Shown piece after piece: positions 41,287-49,553 of a stretch of 64,000 nucleotides of DNA. The stretch lies in the NCBI RefSeq assembly GCF_000739615.1, contig NZ_BATP01000039.1, positions 1 to 64,000 on the forward strand. Reading direction: 5' to 3'. How positions within the stretch are numbered: the stretch's first letter is position 1; each line of letters opens with the position of its first letter. Source of the DNA: Haloferula sp. BvORR071 (GTDB lineage Bacteria; Verrucomicrobiota; Verrucomicrobiia; Verrucomicrobiales; Akkermansiaceae). Position numbers and translations under genes: made by a program. The notes beneath the pieces were generated by a model. That model saw only the letters and a program-made list of their open reading frames with translations. It ran no database searches and was not told where the DNA came from.

Positions 41287-42417
41287 TCACCGCTCCCCAA
41301 TCGGAGCCACCGGCAGCGGACCCTTCGGCCCGACATACAGCGTCAGCGGACGATACAAGCGGCTATCGCGCAACTGCTCCAGCACCTGCGCGGTCCAACC
41401 GGAAGTCCGCGCGATCGCGAAGATCGGCGTGAAGAGATCGGTCGGGATGCCCAGCGAGTAGTACACCGTGGCGGAGTAGAAATCGACGTTCGCGTTGAGG
41501 CCCTTGCGCTCGCGCATGATCTCGGCGATGCGCTCGGACATCTGCAGCCACTTCGGCTCACCGAGTTCGGTGGCAAGCTGCTTGCCCAGGCGCTGGAGGT
41601 GCGGAGCGCGCGGATCGAGCACCTTGTAAACGCGGTGACCGATGCCCATGACCTTCTCCTTCCGGGCCAGCTTGCCCTCGATGTATTCGTCCACCTTCGA
41701 GAGCTCGCCGATTTCCTGGAGCATGTGGATCACGCCCTCGTTCGCGCCGCCGTGCAGCGGACCCTTGAGCGTGCCGACTGCCGAAGTGATCGCGGAGTAA
41801 ACATCCGACAGCGTGGCGACGGTCACCCGGGCGGCGAAGGTGGAGGCATTCATGCCGTGGTCGGCATGGATGGTGTAAGCCACGTCGAGGATCTTGGTCT
41901 CGTTTTCGGTCGGCTCCCGGCCAGTGGCCTGCCAGATGAAGTTTCCCGCCTCGGAGAGATCCTCGCGCGCGGGCAGCAGCTCCAGGCCCTGGCGGAAGCG
42001 GTGGAAGGCGGCGACGATCACCGGAACTTTTGCCACCAGCGAGAGGCCGACTTGCTCGACCTTTTCCAGGTTCGGCTCACCGATGGTCGCGCGCTTGTCG
42101 TAGAGACCGAGCATCGAGACGCCCGTGCGGATCACATCCATCGGGCTGGCGTCCTTTGGAGCGTTTTTCAGGAATTCGATCACCCCGGCCGGCAGCTCGC
42201 GGTCGCCGCGCAGGCGCTTCATCAGTGCGTCCAGCTCGTCCTGTTTCGGCAGCCGGCCCTTGTACAGGAGGAAAACGATCTCCTCGTAGCAGCAGTTGGC
42301 GACGAGATCGTCGATCGAGTAGCCCACATACGTCAGGCGGCCTTCGGCACCCTCCACGTTGCTGAGTGCGGATTCATTGGCGATGACTCCTTCGAGGCCT
42401 TTGGCGTAGTCGGTCAT
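41287..42417 (-). CDS. gltA: Citrate synthase
   Basis: 376 residues, the short form of the family. Catalytic residues are in place: His of HADHGMNASTFAAR, His of GPLHGGANEGVI and Asp of NVDFYSATVYYSLGIP, with oxaloacetate/CoA residues in KVMGIGHRVYKVLDPRAPHL. It condenses oxaloacetate and acetyl-CoA to citrate at the entry of the TCA cycle. A 2-methylcitrate synthase function cannot be excluded from sequence, but there are no prp genes nearby. It is divergent from tsaB (128-bp spacer) and ends in a strong terminator. Confidence 0.96.
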   Translation of the reverse strand: MTDYAKGLEGVIANESALSNVEGAEGRLTYVGYSIDDLVANCCYEEIVFLLYKGRLPKQDELDALMKRLRGDRELPAGVIEFLKNAPKDASPMDVIRTGVSMLGLYDKRATIGEPNLEKVEQVGLSLVAKVPVIVAAFHRFRQGLELLPAREDLSEAGNFIWQATGREPTENETKILDVAYTIHADHGMNASTFAARVTVATLSDVYSAITSAVGTLKGPLHGGANEGVIHMLQEIGELSKVDEYIEGKLARKEKVMGIGHRVYKVLDPRAPHLQRLGKQLATELGEPKWLQMSERIAEIMRERKGLNANVDFYSATVYYSLGIPTDLFTPIFAIARTSGWTAQVLEQLRDSRLYRPLTLYVGPKGPLPVAPIGER

Positions 42418-42545
42418 GGGGTTGGAACGGGACGGGTTACGGGTGCTGAATTTGCACGGAAGAAAGCGGGTCGTGCGGAGGCCTGCAAGGGGAATCCCGC
42501 CCGCCCCGGAAAGCCGTCCATCCGCTCATTTTCAGGGGAATCAGA

Positions 42546-43259
42546 TTGCCCGTAGGGTCGAGTATTTCAGAGCTTCCAGCCGTGCCGGACGCCGCCCGAC
42601 TCTTTATCGAAAGTAGCACACCCCGTGCCTCGCTGGCCCTGCTGCGTGGCAGCGAGGTCGTCTTCGGCGAATCCTTTACCGGTGATCGCAGTCATAATGC
42701 CCTGCTCTTCGAGCCCCTGCAGCGGGCCTTGGCCTGCCTCGCAGCGGGCGAAAAGCTCGCCACAGTCGTGATCGGCACCGGCCCCGGCAGCTACAGTGGC
42801 ACTCGCGTCGGCATCGCGGCAGGGCAGGGGGTGGCCATGGTCCACGCCTGCCCGGCCGTCGGCCTTTGCTCGCTGTTAGCCGTGCCCGAGGCTGCGACCG
42901 GGAAATCCCTCGCCATCGGCGACGCCCGCCGCGGCAGCGCTTGGCGTGCGGTTATCGAAAACGGCCTGTTAGCCGTCGAACCCGAGCTCTGTGCCGCGGC
43001 CGAACTGGAAGAAGAACTCCGCGCGGATCCCAACCTGAAGGCCTTCGCCCTCGAATCCGTCAGCAAGATTGGCCTTTCTCCCGAAACCGAGGCCCGCGTG
43101 CTGCCCGGCCACCCGGACGCCGCCCATCTCGCCCAAGCGTGGTTCCGGCTTTTCGCGGAGGAGAAGGAGCGCCTCGGCACCCTGCCGCCCCAGCCCGTCT
43201 ACCTCCGCCCGCCGCACATCACGGAGGCAAAGGGCGGGCATCCGCTGCTGAGGAAGTAA
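42546..43259 (+). CDS. tsaB: tRNA threonylcarbamoyladenosine biosynthesis protein TsaB
   Basis: 237 residues. ASKHA-fold motifs are LFIESSTPRASLALL, the family marker VIGTGPGSYSGTRVGIAAGQGVA and the helix after it. TsaB is the non-catalytic partner that holds TsaD in the TsaBDE complex, which transfers threonylcarbamoyl to A37 of ANN-decoding tRNAs. The start is uncertain: TTG 42546 has an AGGGGA Shine-Dalgarno-like site 7 bp upstream, and GTG 42582 is an alternative close to the fold's first strand. The upstream enzyme of the pathway is encoded at 33033. Confidence 0.92.
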   Translation: MPVGSSISELPAVPDAARLFIESSTPRASLALLRGSEVVFGESFTGDRSHNALLFEPLQRALACLAAGEKLATVVIGTGPGSYSGTRVGIAAGQGVAMVHACPAVGLCSLLAVPEAATGKSLAIGDARRGSAWRAVIENGLLAVEPELCAAAELEEELRADPNLKAFALESVSKIGLSPETEARVLPGHPDAAHLAQAWFRLFAEEKERLGTLPPQPVYLRPPHITEAKGGHPLLRK

Positions 43260-43326
43260 AAGACCTCCCGTTCCCGCTTGGGACTGCGTGCCGCAGCACT
43301 CCATAGTCTTATCCGCGATTCGCGGC

Positions 43327-44061
43327 CTACTTCCGCCGCCACACGCTCACTAGCGAGCTCGTCCACTGGAACTTCCGTGCCGTCTCCCGGATCAGGAAGG
43401 GCTCATCCACCGCCTTCAGCAGCTCGAAATCCCGCCCCAATTCCTCCCCCAGCCAGTCTAGTGTGCTGCCGACCGGCCAATTCTCCGGCGGGGTGAACTC
43501 TCCTAGCCAGGTGCAGGGCGTCGCCAGCACCAGCTCTCCGCCTGGCCGGACCAATTGCGGCAGCCGCTTCAGGAACATAGCGGGGAGGAAAAGCCGGCAG
43601 ATCAGGTTCGCGGCGTGCACCCGGTCGAAAGCCCCTAGGTCCGCCCGCAAGGACATCGCGTCCCCGGTCTCAAAAGAAACCCGCCCCACCGGCAGCCCCT
43701 GCGGCACGCGGGCCTCCAGCACCGTCCGCAGATTCGCCTCGTCCAGTCGCTCGTAGTTCAGCGGTCCCTTTGCGAGATCCGCCGCAGCCTGGATGAAATT
43801 GTGCGAGTAATCGATCCCCAGCGTCTCCGCGCTGTCCCGCGACAGCTCGTAGGTGGACCGCCCCACCGCACAGCCCACGTCCAGAGTCCGCTCCACCGCT
43901 CCGGGCGAGAAGTGCTTGGTCGTCCGCACCGCGAAATCGAGGGCCTCCCGCATCCCCGCCGGCGCGGTTTCCGGCAGGATTTCAGCCGCCGTCCCATAGT
44001 GGAACAGCAGGTATTCCGCGAGCAGGCGCGCGCTTTCGTAGGGATTGGGATTCGTGCTCAA
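43327..44061 (-). CDS. 4-mercaptohistidine N1-methyltransferase-like (ovothiol, OvoM-type)
   Basis: 244 residues of class I SAM methyltransferase: DVGCAVGRSTYEL (SAM loop), GIDYSHNFI and the GDAMSLRADLGAFDRVHAANLICRL core. The N-terminal block NPYESARLLAEYLLFHYG matches the start of the methyltransferase part of OvoA and stand-alone OvoM proteins, as I remember them. Members methylate the imidazole N1 of 5-thiohistidine to give ovothiol. No OvoA-like sulfoxide synthase is in the window. Its start overlaps the cupin gene by 4 bp, so the pair is coupled. Assignment by recalled family signature. Confidence 0.6.
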   Translation of the reverse strand: MSTNPNPYESARLLAEYLLFHYGTAAEILPETAPAGMREALDFAVRTTKHFSPGAVERTLDVGCAVGRSTYELSRDSAETLGIDYSHNFIQAAADLAKGPLNYERLDEANLRTVLEARVPQGLPVGRVSFETGDAMSLRADLGAFDRVHAANLICRLFLPAMFLKRLPQLVRPGGELVLATPCTWLGEFTPPENWPVGSTLDWLGEELGRDFELLKAVDEPFLIRETARKFQWTSSLVSVWRRK

Positions 44062-44435
44062 TGGATCGCTACTTGTCCGGGTTTCAGCGCCACCTCGTCG
44101 TAGTGGAAGTCGGCATCATCGTGCTTCGGCACCGGAATGTTCAAAATCTTCATTTTCCCCACGGCGCGGTGACGGCAGCCCGGGCGGATCATGATTGCGC
44201 TCAGCGGCTTCACCGGCACCATCTCGCCGTCCAGCTCGATGAAGCCCTCGCCCTCCAGCACCACGTAGATCTCGGTGGTCTTCAGGTGGTAGTGGCTCAG
44301 CGGCTCATCGCTCACCTCCAGATAGTGCGCGGAGGCGGGCGCATCCGGCTGGTCCACGAAGGCCCGTCGGGTCGTCCCGCAACTGCACTGGATCGGCGGC
44401 AAGTCGCCGAGCTCGACGTGTTGGAAGCGCTTCAT
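44058..44435 (-). CDS. Cupin-fold protein
   Basis: ATG 44435 gives 125 residues, a single cupin barrel. Metal-ligand motif 1 is seen in LSHYHLKTTEIYVVLEGEGFIEL (His-x-His-x5-Glu) and motif 2 in MIRPGCRHRAVGKMKIL (His). Function within the family is unpredictable (isomerases, dioxygenases, sensors). Its 3' end overlaps the OvoM-like methyltransferase start by 4 bp, so a linked role in thiol or histidine-derivative metabolism is possible. The upstream M29-like gene ends 74 bp before it. Confidence 0.8.
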   Translation of the reverse strand: MKRFQHVELGDLPPIQCSCGTTRRAFVDQPDAPASAHYLEVSDEPLSHYHLKTTEIYVVLEGEGFIELDGEMVPVKPLSAIMIRPGCRHRAVGKMKILNIPVPKHDDADFHYDEVALKPGQVAIH

Positions 44436-44509
44436 CAGCGGAAATCTGGCAGGGCGCCGGTGAATCTGTCGATTCTCCGTGCTGCCCTGCCTCGAAACTC
44501 CGGCCTTCC

Positions 44510-45709
44510 TCAACCAGCCAGCGCATCCATCAGGTAGCGCGCCGGGCGGAAATTCTCGATCAGGATCTCCCGCTGTGTCCCGCGCTTCATCCGCACCTGC
44601 TTGATGTTGAAATTCGGCGTCTTGTGCGGCGCGAAGAGGATGTCGTCGTGGGTCGAGTTCTCGTGCTTTTTGAACATCTCCGGCACGATGTCCCCGCCGA
44701 GATGGTCATCGCGGCCGGTCGCCAAGTGACAGGTGCCCAGCACCTTCTCATCTTGGATGTCCGCGTAGGAGACCGGCAGCACCTGCGTCCCGAAACCGAG
44801 CTCACCCAGCGTCCCTGTCATCGGGTCGTCCAGCAGGCGCGCGTTGTGGCGGTCGATCGTCGCTTGGTTTCCCTGGATCAGATCGGAGCGCAGGATGCAG
44901 CGGTTCTCCACCGTCAGCAGGCCCAGCGTGCCGTCCTCATACTTCATCGGGAAATGCCCGCGGGCATCCTGTGGCACGAAATACACCTCTCCGGCCGGCA
45001 GGTTCGCGATGTCCGGCTTCTTGCCTTGGCAGAGCCCGTGCGATTTCTGGGCCTCCTGCCCACCCAGGCCGAGCCAAGCGGTCAGGATTCGGCCGTCCTC
45101 CAGCTCGAAATCGATCTCCACTTCGTCCGCCTTGTTCATCGCCAGGCGCAGCTTCTCGGCATCCGCGGATACTTCGTGGTAATCCACCGCCAGCCCGGAG
45201 CCCAGAATGATGTCGTTCAGCCCGTGCAGCGTCGCGCCACGGAAGCCGAATTCCTTCGCCTTGGCCGTCAACGGGGCGGTCGCGGAGAAGGTCGAGATGC
45301 AGAGGATCAGGTCGTAGTGCGGGTAGATGTCCCGATCCAGCGAAAGCTTGGTCCCATTCGTGTCCCAGACCGCGTCTTCCAAGTCGAGGTTCGAGCCGTG
45401 GGTGCACTTGTAGGCGAACATCTCGCCGCCATGCATCCCCAGCTCCTTCATCGCCCCGTTCTTCAGGCCCAAGTAAAAGGCCTCGTGGGCCTTCTTCTGC
45501 ACCGGGAAGCCCTCTTCCTTGAGGAAGTTGAAATCGTCGATCAGCCCCGCGGGTTCGTCGAAGTCCGTCAGAATACAGACCCGACACCCTTGGGTCGGCT
45601 TGAAGACGGTTCCGAGCAGGCGGACTAGATCGAAGGGCGGAAACTCCCGGTTTTCGGGGTGTAGCAGAATCTCCTCGGACAAGTAGTGGGGGAGGCTGGT
45701 GGCGGGCAT
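44510..45709 (-). CDS. Putative M29-like metallo-aminopeptidase family protein
   Basis: ATG 45709 (MPATSLPHYLSEE) gives 399 residues. C-terminal landmarks recall the M29 thermophilic aminopeptidase (AmpS/PepS) fold and the related Fe-dependent NicX dioxygenases: GEVYFVPQDARG, GTLGELGFGTQVLPVSYA, KVLGTCHLATGRDDHLGG and HENSTHDDILFA. These supply the conserved Glu, His and Asp metal ligands. M29 enzymes release N-terminal residues. The N-terminal half here (ILTDFDEPAGLIDDFN) is divergent, so the reaction is uncertain. It may form one operon with the cupin and methyltransferase (74-bp gap). Confidence 0.55.
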   Translation of the reverse strand: MPATSLPHYLSEEILLHPENREFPPFDLVRLLGTVFKPTQGCRVCILTDFDEPAGLIDDFNFLKEEGFPVQKKAHEAFYLGLKNGAMKELGMHGGEMFAYKCTHGSNLDLEDAVWDTNGTKLSLDRDIYPHYDLILCISTFSATAPLTAKAKEFGFRGATLHGLNDIILGSGLAVDYHEVSADAEKLRLAMNKADEVEIDFELEDGRILTAWLGLGGQEAQKSHGLCQGKKPDIANLPAGEVYFVPQDARGHFPMKYEDGTLGLLTVENRCILRSDLIQGNQATIDRHNARLLDDPMTGTLGELGFGTQVLPVSYADIQDEKVLGTCHLATGRDDHLGGDIVPEMFKKHENSTHDDILFAPHKTPNFNIKQVRMKRGTQREILIENFRPARYLMDALAG

Positions 45710-45788
45710 AGTTCCGAAAACTAGGATCACTCTGAAGCTGCGCAAGGGGAGTTTTATGCTGGGGATTGCGACGAATGTGTCATCGCGA

Positions 45789-46250
45789 TCACAATCCCCC
45801 GCCCAGCTCCATTCCCTTGTCCTTCATGTCCTGCAGGACTGAGGACATGTCGTCCAGCGACTCCCACAAGTCCCTGACCACGAACACTGGAGCCCCTGCG
45901 CGCACGGCGATCGCGATGCAGTCGCTCGGCCGCGCGTCCAGCTCCACGATCTTGCGCTCCATGATCTCATTTTCCGCCTCCAGGATCAGGCGCGCGTAGT
46001 AGATCTCCTTGTCTAGGGCCACGATGATTGCCCGGCTGACCTTGGCCCCGAAGGCCTCCAGGGTGAAAAGGTAGAGGTCGTGGGTCAGTGGCCGCGGCGG
46101 CGTCTCCCCGGCCAGCGCAGCATTGATCGAGGCCCCGATCGCCAGATCGATGTAGAAGACGATCGATTTCTTGCCGTCTCCCAGGAACACGGCACAGCCG
46201 GCGGGAGTGGGAAGCAGGGCGATGGGTTCAACGCGGACCAAGTCAGGCAC
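45789..46250 (-). CDS. Bifunctional nuclease family protein (BFN/DUF151)
   Basis: 153 residues from GTG 46250. The DUF151 fold is recognised by the 'VFLGDGKKSIVFYIDLAIGASI' start, LTHDLYLFTLEAFGAKVSRAIIVAL, then DKEIYYARLILEAENEIMERKIVELDARPSDCIAIAVRAGAPVFV, the last being the family signature. Plant and bacterial BFN proteins have reported DNase and RNase activity, with a proposed stress role. It is divergent from the metallophosphatase gene across a 174-bp spacer. Confidence 0.9.
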   Translation of the reverse strand: MPDLVRVEPIALLPTPAGCAVFLGDGKKSIVFYIDLAIGASINAALAGETPPRPLTHDLYLFTLEAFGAKVSRAIIVALDKEIYYARLILEAENEIMERKIVELDARPSDCIAIAVRAGAPVFVVRDLWESLDDMSSVLQDMKDKGMELGGGL

Positions 46251-46424
46251 GTTGCACTTCTCGCCTCATCTTCGGGCATTTCCAAGGTGAAATCCTGTCT
46301 AAACCTTCCGTAAGGAGCGACCGTATATGCGGCCCCGACCGGACCGCCCGGGGTCCCCAGGGGCTCTCTAGCGGATCTTGCCCTGCCGGGCCCTGCCACG
46401 ATATCCTGAAAGCTCCTCGTCACC

Positions 46425-47426
46425 ATGAAGTTCCAAATGAATCGCCGCCGCGCGCTCAAGACCCTGTTCTGCTCCAGTGTCTTCAGCGGGCTGAATGTGA
46501 GCACCCGCGGCTTGGCCCAAGGCGCTCCGGCTGGCGGTTCGCTCGACTTCCTGGCGCTCGGCGACTTCGGCACTGGCGATGTCGCACAGAAGGCGGTCGG
46601 CCGGGCGATGATCCGCTATGCCGCGCAGCTCGGCAAAAAGCCGGATGGCCTGCTGCTGCTAGGCGACAATTTCTACGGCGCGATGCCCGGCGGGGTGAAA
46701 TCCCCGCGCTGGCAGTCCGGTTTCTCGGCGATCTATCCGGGCTCGGAGTTCCCAGGTCCTTGCTGGCCGATCCTCGGCAACCACGATTACCACGACACCG
46801 TCGGCAATGAGCAGGTCCAACTCGGCTACGCCGCCTCGCTGAACCGCGCGACCCGCTGGACCTTCCCGTCCAAGTACTACCGCCTGGATCTTCCCGTGGA
46901 GAATCCGCAGGTCACCCTGCTGATGCTGGATACCAACTGGCAGACCATCAATGCCGCGATCCACAAGGACCGGCCCTGCTGGATGGCGGAGGAGGAGCGC
47001 GTGGCCCAGATGAAGTGGATCGAAGAACAGCTCGCCTCGCCGCGTGCCCCCTTCACCGTCGTTTGCGGGCACCACCCGGTCTATTCCGATGCCGCCCATG
47101 GCGATACCAAGGAGCTGGTGCAGGACCTCGCGCCGCTGCTGGAGAAGCACGGCGTGCACATCTACCTCTGCGGCCACGATCACGACCTCCAGCACATGGA
47201 GTTCGCGAATCACCGCACCTCCTTCGTCCTCTCCGGCGGCGGCGGCGCGCGGATCTATCCGACTCCGGAAACGATCCGTCCGGGCTCGAAGGTTTTCGCG
47301 GTCAATGGCTTCAGCCACCTCTCGTTGAGCGAAGGGGTGATGACCATCCGCCATATCGATGCGAACGGGAACATGCTGCATGCGTTCACCAAGGGCGTGA
47401 ACTACGATTGGAGGATCCTCGGCTAA
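46425..47426 (+). CDS. Exported metallophosphoesterase (purple acid phosphatase-like)
   Basis: 333 residues. The start MKFQMNRRRALKTLFCSSVFSG is a Tat-like signal (RRRALK then hydrophobic). Dinuclear-metal motifs appear in canonical order: LALGDFGTGD, LLLGDNFYGA, PILGNHDYH, VVCGHHPVYSD and LCGHDHDLQHME. Spacing matches tartrate-resistant and plant-type purple acid phosphatases, though small bacterial phosphodiesterases share it. Likely a periplasmic phosphomonoesterase or phosphodiesterase. A short hairpin (GAACGGC-TGC-GCCGTTC) follows the stop by 8 bp. Confidence 0.9.
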   Translation: MKFQMNRRRALKTLFCSSVFSGLNVSTRGLAQGAPAGGSLDFLALGDFGTGDVAQKAVGRAMIRYAAQLGKKPDGLLLLGDNFYGAMPGGVKSPRWQSGFSAIYPGSEFPGPCWPILGNHDYHDTVGNEQVQLGYAASLNRATRWTFPSKYYRLDLPVENPQVTLLMLDTNWQTINAAIHKDRPCWMAEEERVAQMKWIEEQLASPRAPFTVVCGHHPVYSDAAHGDTKELVQDLAPLLEKHGVHIYLCGHDHDLQHMEFANHRTSFVLSGGGGARIYPTPETIRPGSKVFAVNGFSHLSLSEGVMTIRHIDANGNMLHAFTKGVNYDWRILG

Positions 47427-47433
47427 GGTAGCG

Positions 47434-47450
47434 GAACGGCTGCGCCGTTC
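47434..47450 (+). terminator. Short hairpin after phosphatase gene
   Basis: GAACGGC at 47434-47440 pairs with GCCGTTC at 47444-47450. There is no T-tract, so it is at best a weak or processed terminator. Confidence 0.45.
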
Positions 47451-47484
47451 TGGCGGTGCGAATCCACCCCGGATCTCACGTCGC

Positions 47485-47705
47485 CGAAGTGGCGCGGCCT
47501 CTCCAGAGCCGCGACTGGGGAGATGAACCCAAACCATCACCTCTGCATTCCGGAGGGAATCTGCCCATAGCACGGCTCAAAACAGAGTGCTCCCGTGAAG
47601 TCAGCCTGAGAAAAGCTGCCGCCGAGGGCCGACGCATCCCAGCGCCGCATCTGCACTTCTGCGTAAGTCTTCCAACTGCGGCTCAGGAGAGGCCGCGCCA
47701 CTTCG
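47485..47705. repeat. 221-bp MITE-like element with 28-bp terminal inverted repeats
   Basis: The left arm (47485-47512, starting CGAAGTGGCGCGGCCTCTCC) is the reverse complement of the right arm (47678-47705) at 27 of 28 positions. The interior of about 165 bp has no convincing frame. The whole lies in the 328-bp gap between the phosphatase and dinB; nothing else was recognised there. It is either a non-autonomous mobile element or a long imperfect hairpin in RNA. No target duplication is visible. Confidence 0.65.
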
Positions 47706-47754
47706 CAAGCCTTGCGGCAAGACCGCCAAGCCGCGATGCTCCCCGCGACCCGCG

Positions 47755-48792
47755 ATGCGCAAGATCGTCCACATCGACATGGATTGCTTCTACGCCGCGA
47801 TCGAGGAGCGGGAGAATCCATCGCTGAAGGGCAAGCCGGTCGGTGTCGGCGGCAGTTCGCGCCGCGGCGTCCTCACAACCGCGAACTACGAGGCCCGCAA
47901 GTACGGCTGCCGCTCCGCCATGCCGGTCTTCAAGGCCCTCGAACTCTGCCCGCAGCTCATCCTGGTCCGCACCCGCTTCGACCTCTACCGCACCGTGAGC
48001 GCCCAGGTCCGTGCGATCTTCGGCCGCTTCACCGACAAGATCGAGCCGCTCTCTCTCGACGAGGCCTATCTCGACCTCTCGCATCTCAACACTTCCGCCG
48101 CCGCCCTCGCCCGCGAGATCCGCACCCAGATCAAGGAGGAGACCGGCGGCCTCACCGCCTCCGCGGGTATCGCTCCGAACAAGATGATCGCGAAGATCGC
48201 CAGCGACTGGCGGAAGCCGGACGGTCAGTTTGAGGTGAAGCCCGAGGAAGTGGATGCCTTCATGAAGGCCCTCCCGGTGCGCCGCATCTGGGGTGTCGGC
48301 GGTAAGATGGCGGGCAAGCTCGAGAGCATCGGCATCCGCACCTGCGGGGAACTCCAGCAATTCGACAAGATCGAGATGGCCCGCCGCTTCGGCCGCTGGG
48401 GCCTGGAGCTGTGGGAACTTTGCCGCGGTATCGATATCCGCGAGGTGAGGACCGAGCGCATCCGCAAGTCCCTCAGCACCGAAAACACCTTCCGTGAGAA
48501 CCTGCACTCCCTCGCCGATCTCCGGCCGGTGATGCACCCGATGATTGAGGAGGTTGCCGCCGATCTGGTGCGCCACGAAGACCGCCAGATCCGCTCGCTG
48601 GTCCTCAAGATGAAGTTCGCCGATTTCACCCGCACCACAGCCGAGCGCGCCCATACCTGGGTGGACAAGGAGATCTTCGAGGAACTCCTCGCCGAAGCCT
48701 GGCAGCGCAGCGAGGGGAGGGGAGTGCGCTTGTTAGGCGTCGGTGTCCGCTTCCGCGATCCGGAGGATCACCGGCAGATGGAGCTGCTGTGA
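47755..48792 (+). CDS. dinB: DNA polymerase IV (Y-family translesion polymerase)
   Basis: 345 residues, typical DinB. Catalytic-site blocks are HIDMDCFYAAIEERENP (first Asp), YEARKYGCRSAMPVFKA, PLSLDEAYLDLSHL (Asp-Glu) and the 'SAGIAPNKMIAKIASD' segment. The thumb HhH (IWGVGGKMAGKLESIGI) and the little-finger domain (RIRKSLSTENTF) follow. It bypasses DNA lesions with low fidelity. The C-terminus ends in DPEDHRQMELL, resembling a beta-clamp peptide (QxxL-type). No SOS box can be judged by eye. Confidence 0.96.
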   Translation: MRKIVHIDMDCFYAAIEERENPSLKGKPVGVGGSSRRGVLTTANYEARKYGCRSAMPVFKALELCPQLILVRTRFDLYRTVSAQVRAIFGRFTDKIEPLSLDEAYLDLSHLNTSAAALAREIRTQIKEETGGLTASAGIAPNKMIAKIASDWRKPDGQFEVKPEEVDAFMKALPVRRIWGVGGKMAGKLESIGIRTCGELQQFDKIEMARRFGRWGLELWELCRGIDIREVRTERIRKSLSTENTFRENLHSLADLRPVMHPMIEEVAADLVRHEDRQIRSLVLKMKFADFTRTTAERAHTWVDKEIFEELLAEAWQRSEGRGVRLLGVGVRFRDPEDHRQMELL

Positions 48793-48853
48793 GGGAGTGT
48801 CGCTCTTCGAGCGTCATTTCGTGGCAAGCTTCTTTCAGAAGTGAGTCGAGCTT

Positions 48854-49234
48854 TCATGCCCCGCGCTGCAACGCCGCCTCAATCCGATATCCATCCGGAT
48901 CGATCACAAAGGCAGCATAGTAGTCATCCCCATATTCCGGATGAATACCCGTCCCGCCATTGTCCGCCCCACCATGGACCAATGCCGCCGCATGAAACGC
49001 ATCGATCGCCTCGCGCGACAACCCGGCGAAGGCGACATGAAATCCTTCGCCCGGCACATCGACGCTATCCCGCTGCTTGATCGCAAACTTGTCTCCGCCT
49101 CCCGGGTAACCATAGCCAACCGCCTCATCGTCGTCCCAAACGCGGACATACCCCAAGGGCTTCAATGCGGCGTCATAGAAGGCCGCGGAACGCGCCAGAT
49201 CGGCGACGGCGAAGGAGAGGTGGTGGAGCATCAT
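48854..49234 (-). CDS. VOC (glyoxalase/bleomycin-resistance) family protein
   Basis: Start ATG 49234 (MMLHHLSFAVADLARSAAFYDAALKPLGY) gives 126 residues, one VOC module pair. The metal ligands are likely His4/5 at the first strand, His in GFHVAF and a C-terminal Glu (DPDGYRIEAAL). Members are dioxygenases, isomerases or drug-binding proteins, so the role is not predictable. It stands alone and is transcribed towards dinB. Confidence 0.85.
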   Translation of the reverse strand: MMLHHLSFAVADLARSAAFYDAALKPLGYVRVWDDDEAVGYGYPGGGDKFAIKQRDSVDVPGEGFHVAFAGLSREAIDAFHAAALVHGGADNGGTGIHPEYGDDYYAAFVIDPDGYRIEAALQRGA

Positions 49235-49335
49235 GGTGCTGCTATTCAAGACGCAAACTACCGCGAGGCAACGCACATCCGAGACCCCGGACGCGGTCCT
49301 TTACCTCGGGCCGATCTCACGCTATGCTCCTGCCG

Positions 49336-49551
49336 ATGGACCGGATTACCTTCAATCCCGAGCAGTGCGGTGGGCGTCCTTGCATCCGGGGACTGCGTGT
49401 CCGTGTGAAGGATGTTCTCGATCTGCTCGCTTCGGGAGTGCGCGAAGCAGAAATCCTTGAGGACTATCCCTACCTCGAAGCTGCCGACATCCGAGCCTGT
49501 TTGGCCTACGCGGCTGCGGAAGCGGATCATCCGGTTCTTCTTGCGCGTTGA
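49336..49551 (+). CDS. DUF433 antitoxin
   Basis: ATG 49336 gives 71 residues, the standard DUF433 size: DRITFNPEQCGGRPCIRGLRVRVKDVLDLLASG, then EAEILEDYPYLEAADIRACLAYAA. The 'GKPCIRGTRI' type block and 'I..DYP.L...DI' helix are diagnostic of VapB-like DUF433 antitoxins. It is followed, 2 bp after its stop, by a DUF5615 PIN-like toxin, the usual partner. An upstream ATG at 49324 adds four residues. Confidence 0.88.
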   Translation: MDRITFNPEQCGGRPCIRGLRVRVKDVLDLLASGVREAEILEDYPYLEAADIRACLAYAAAEADHPVLLAR

Positions 49552-49553
49552 GT

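Noticed and set aside
33033-43259. A t6A operon (tsaC and tsaB)
   Set aside because: The two genes are 8.5 kb apart, on opposite strands, and separated by unrelated genes. They share a pathway, not an operon.
47451-47480. tRNA-like T-arm text (ggtgcgaatccacc)
   Set aside because: No matching acceptor, D or anticodon arms, and the invariant TTC of the T-loop is missing.
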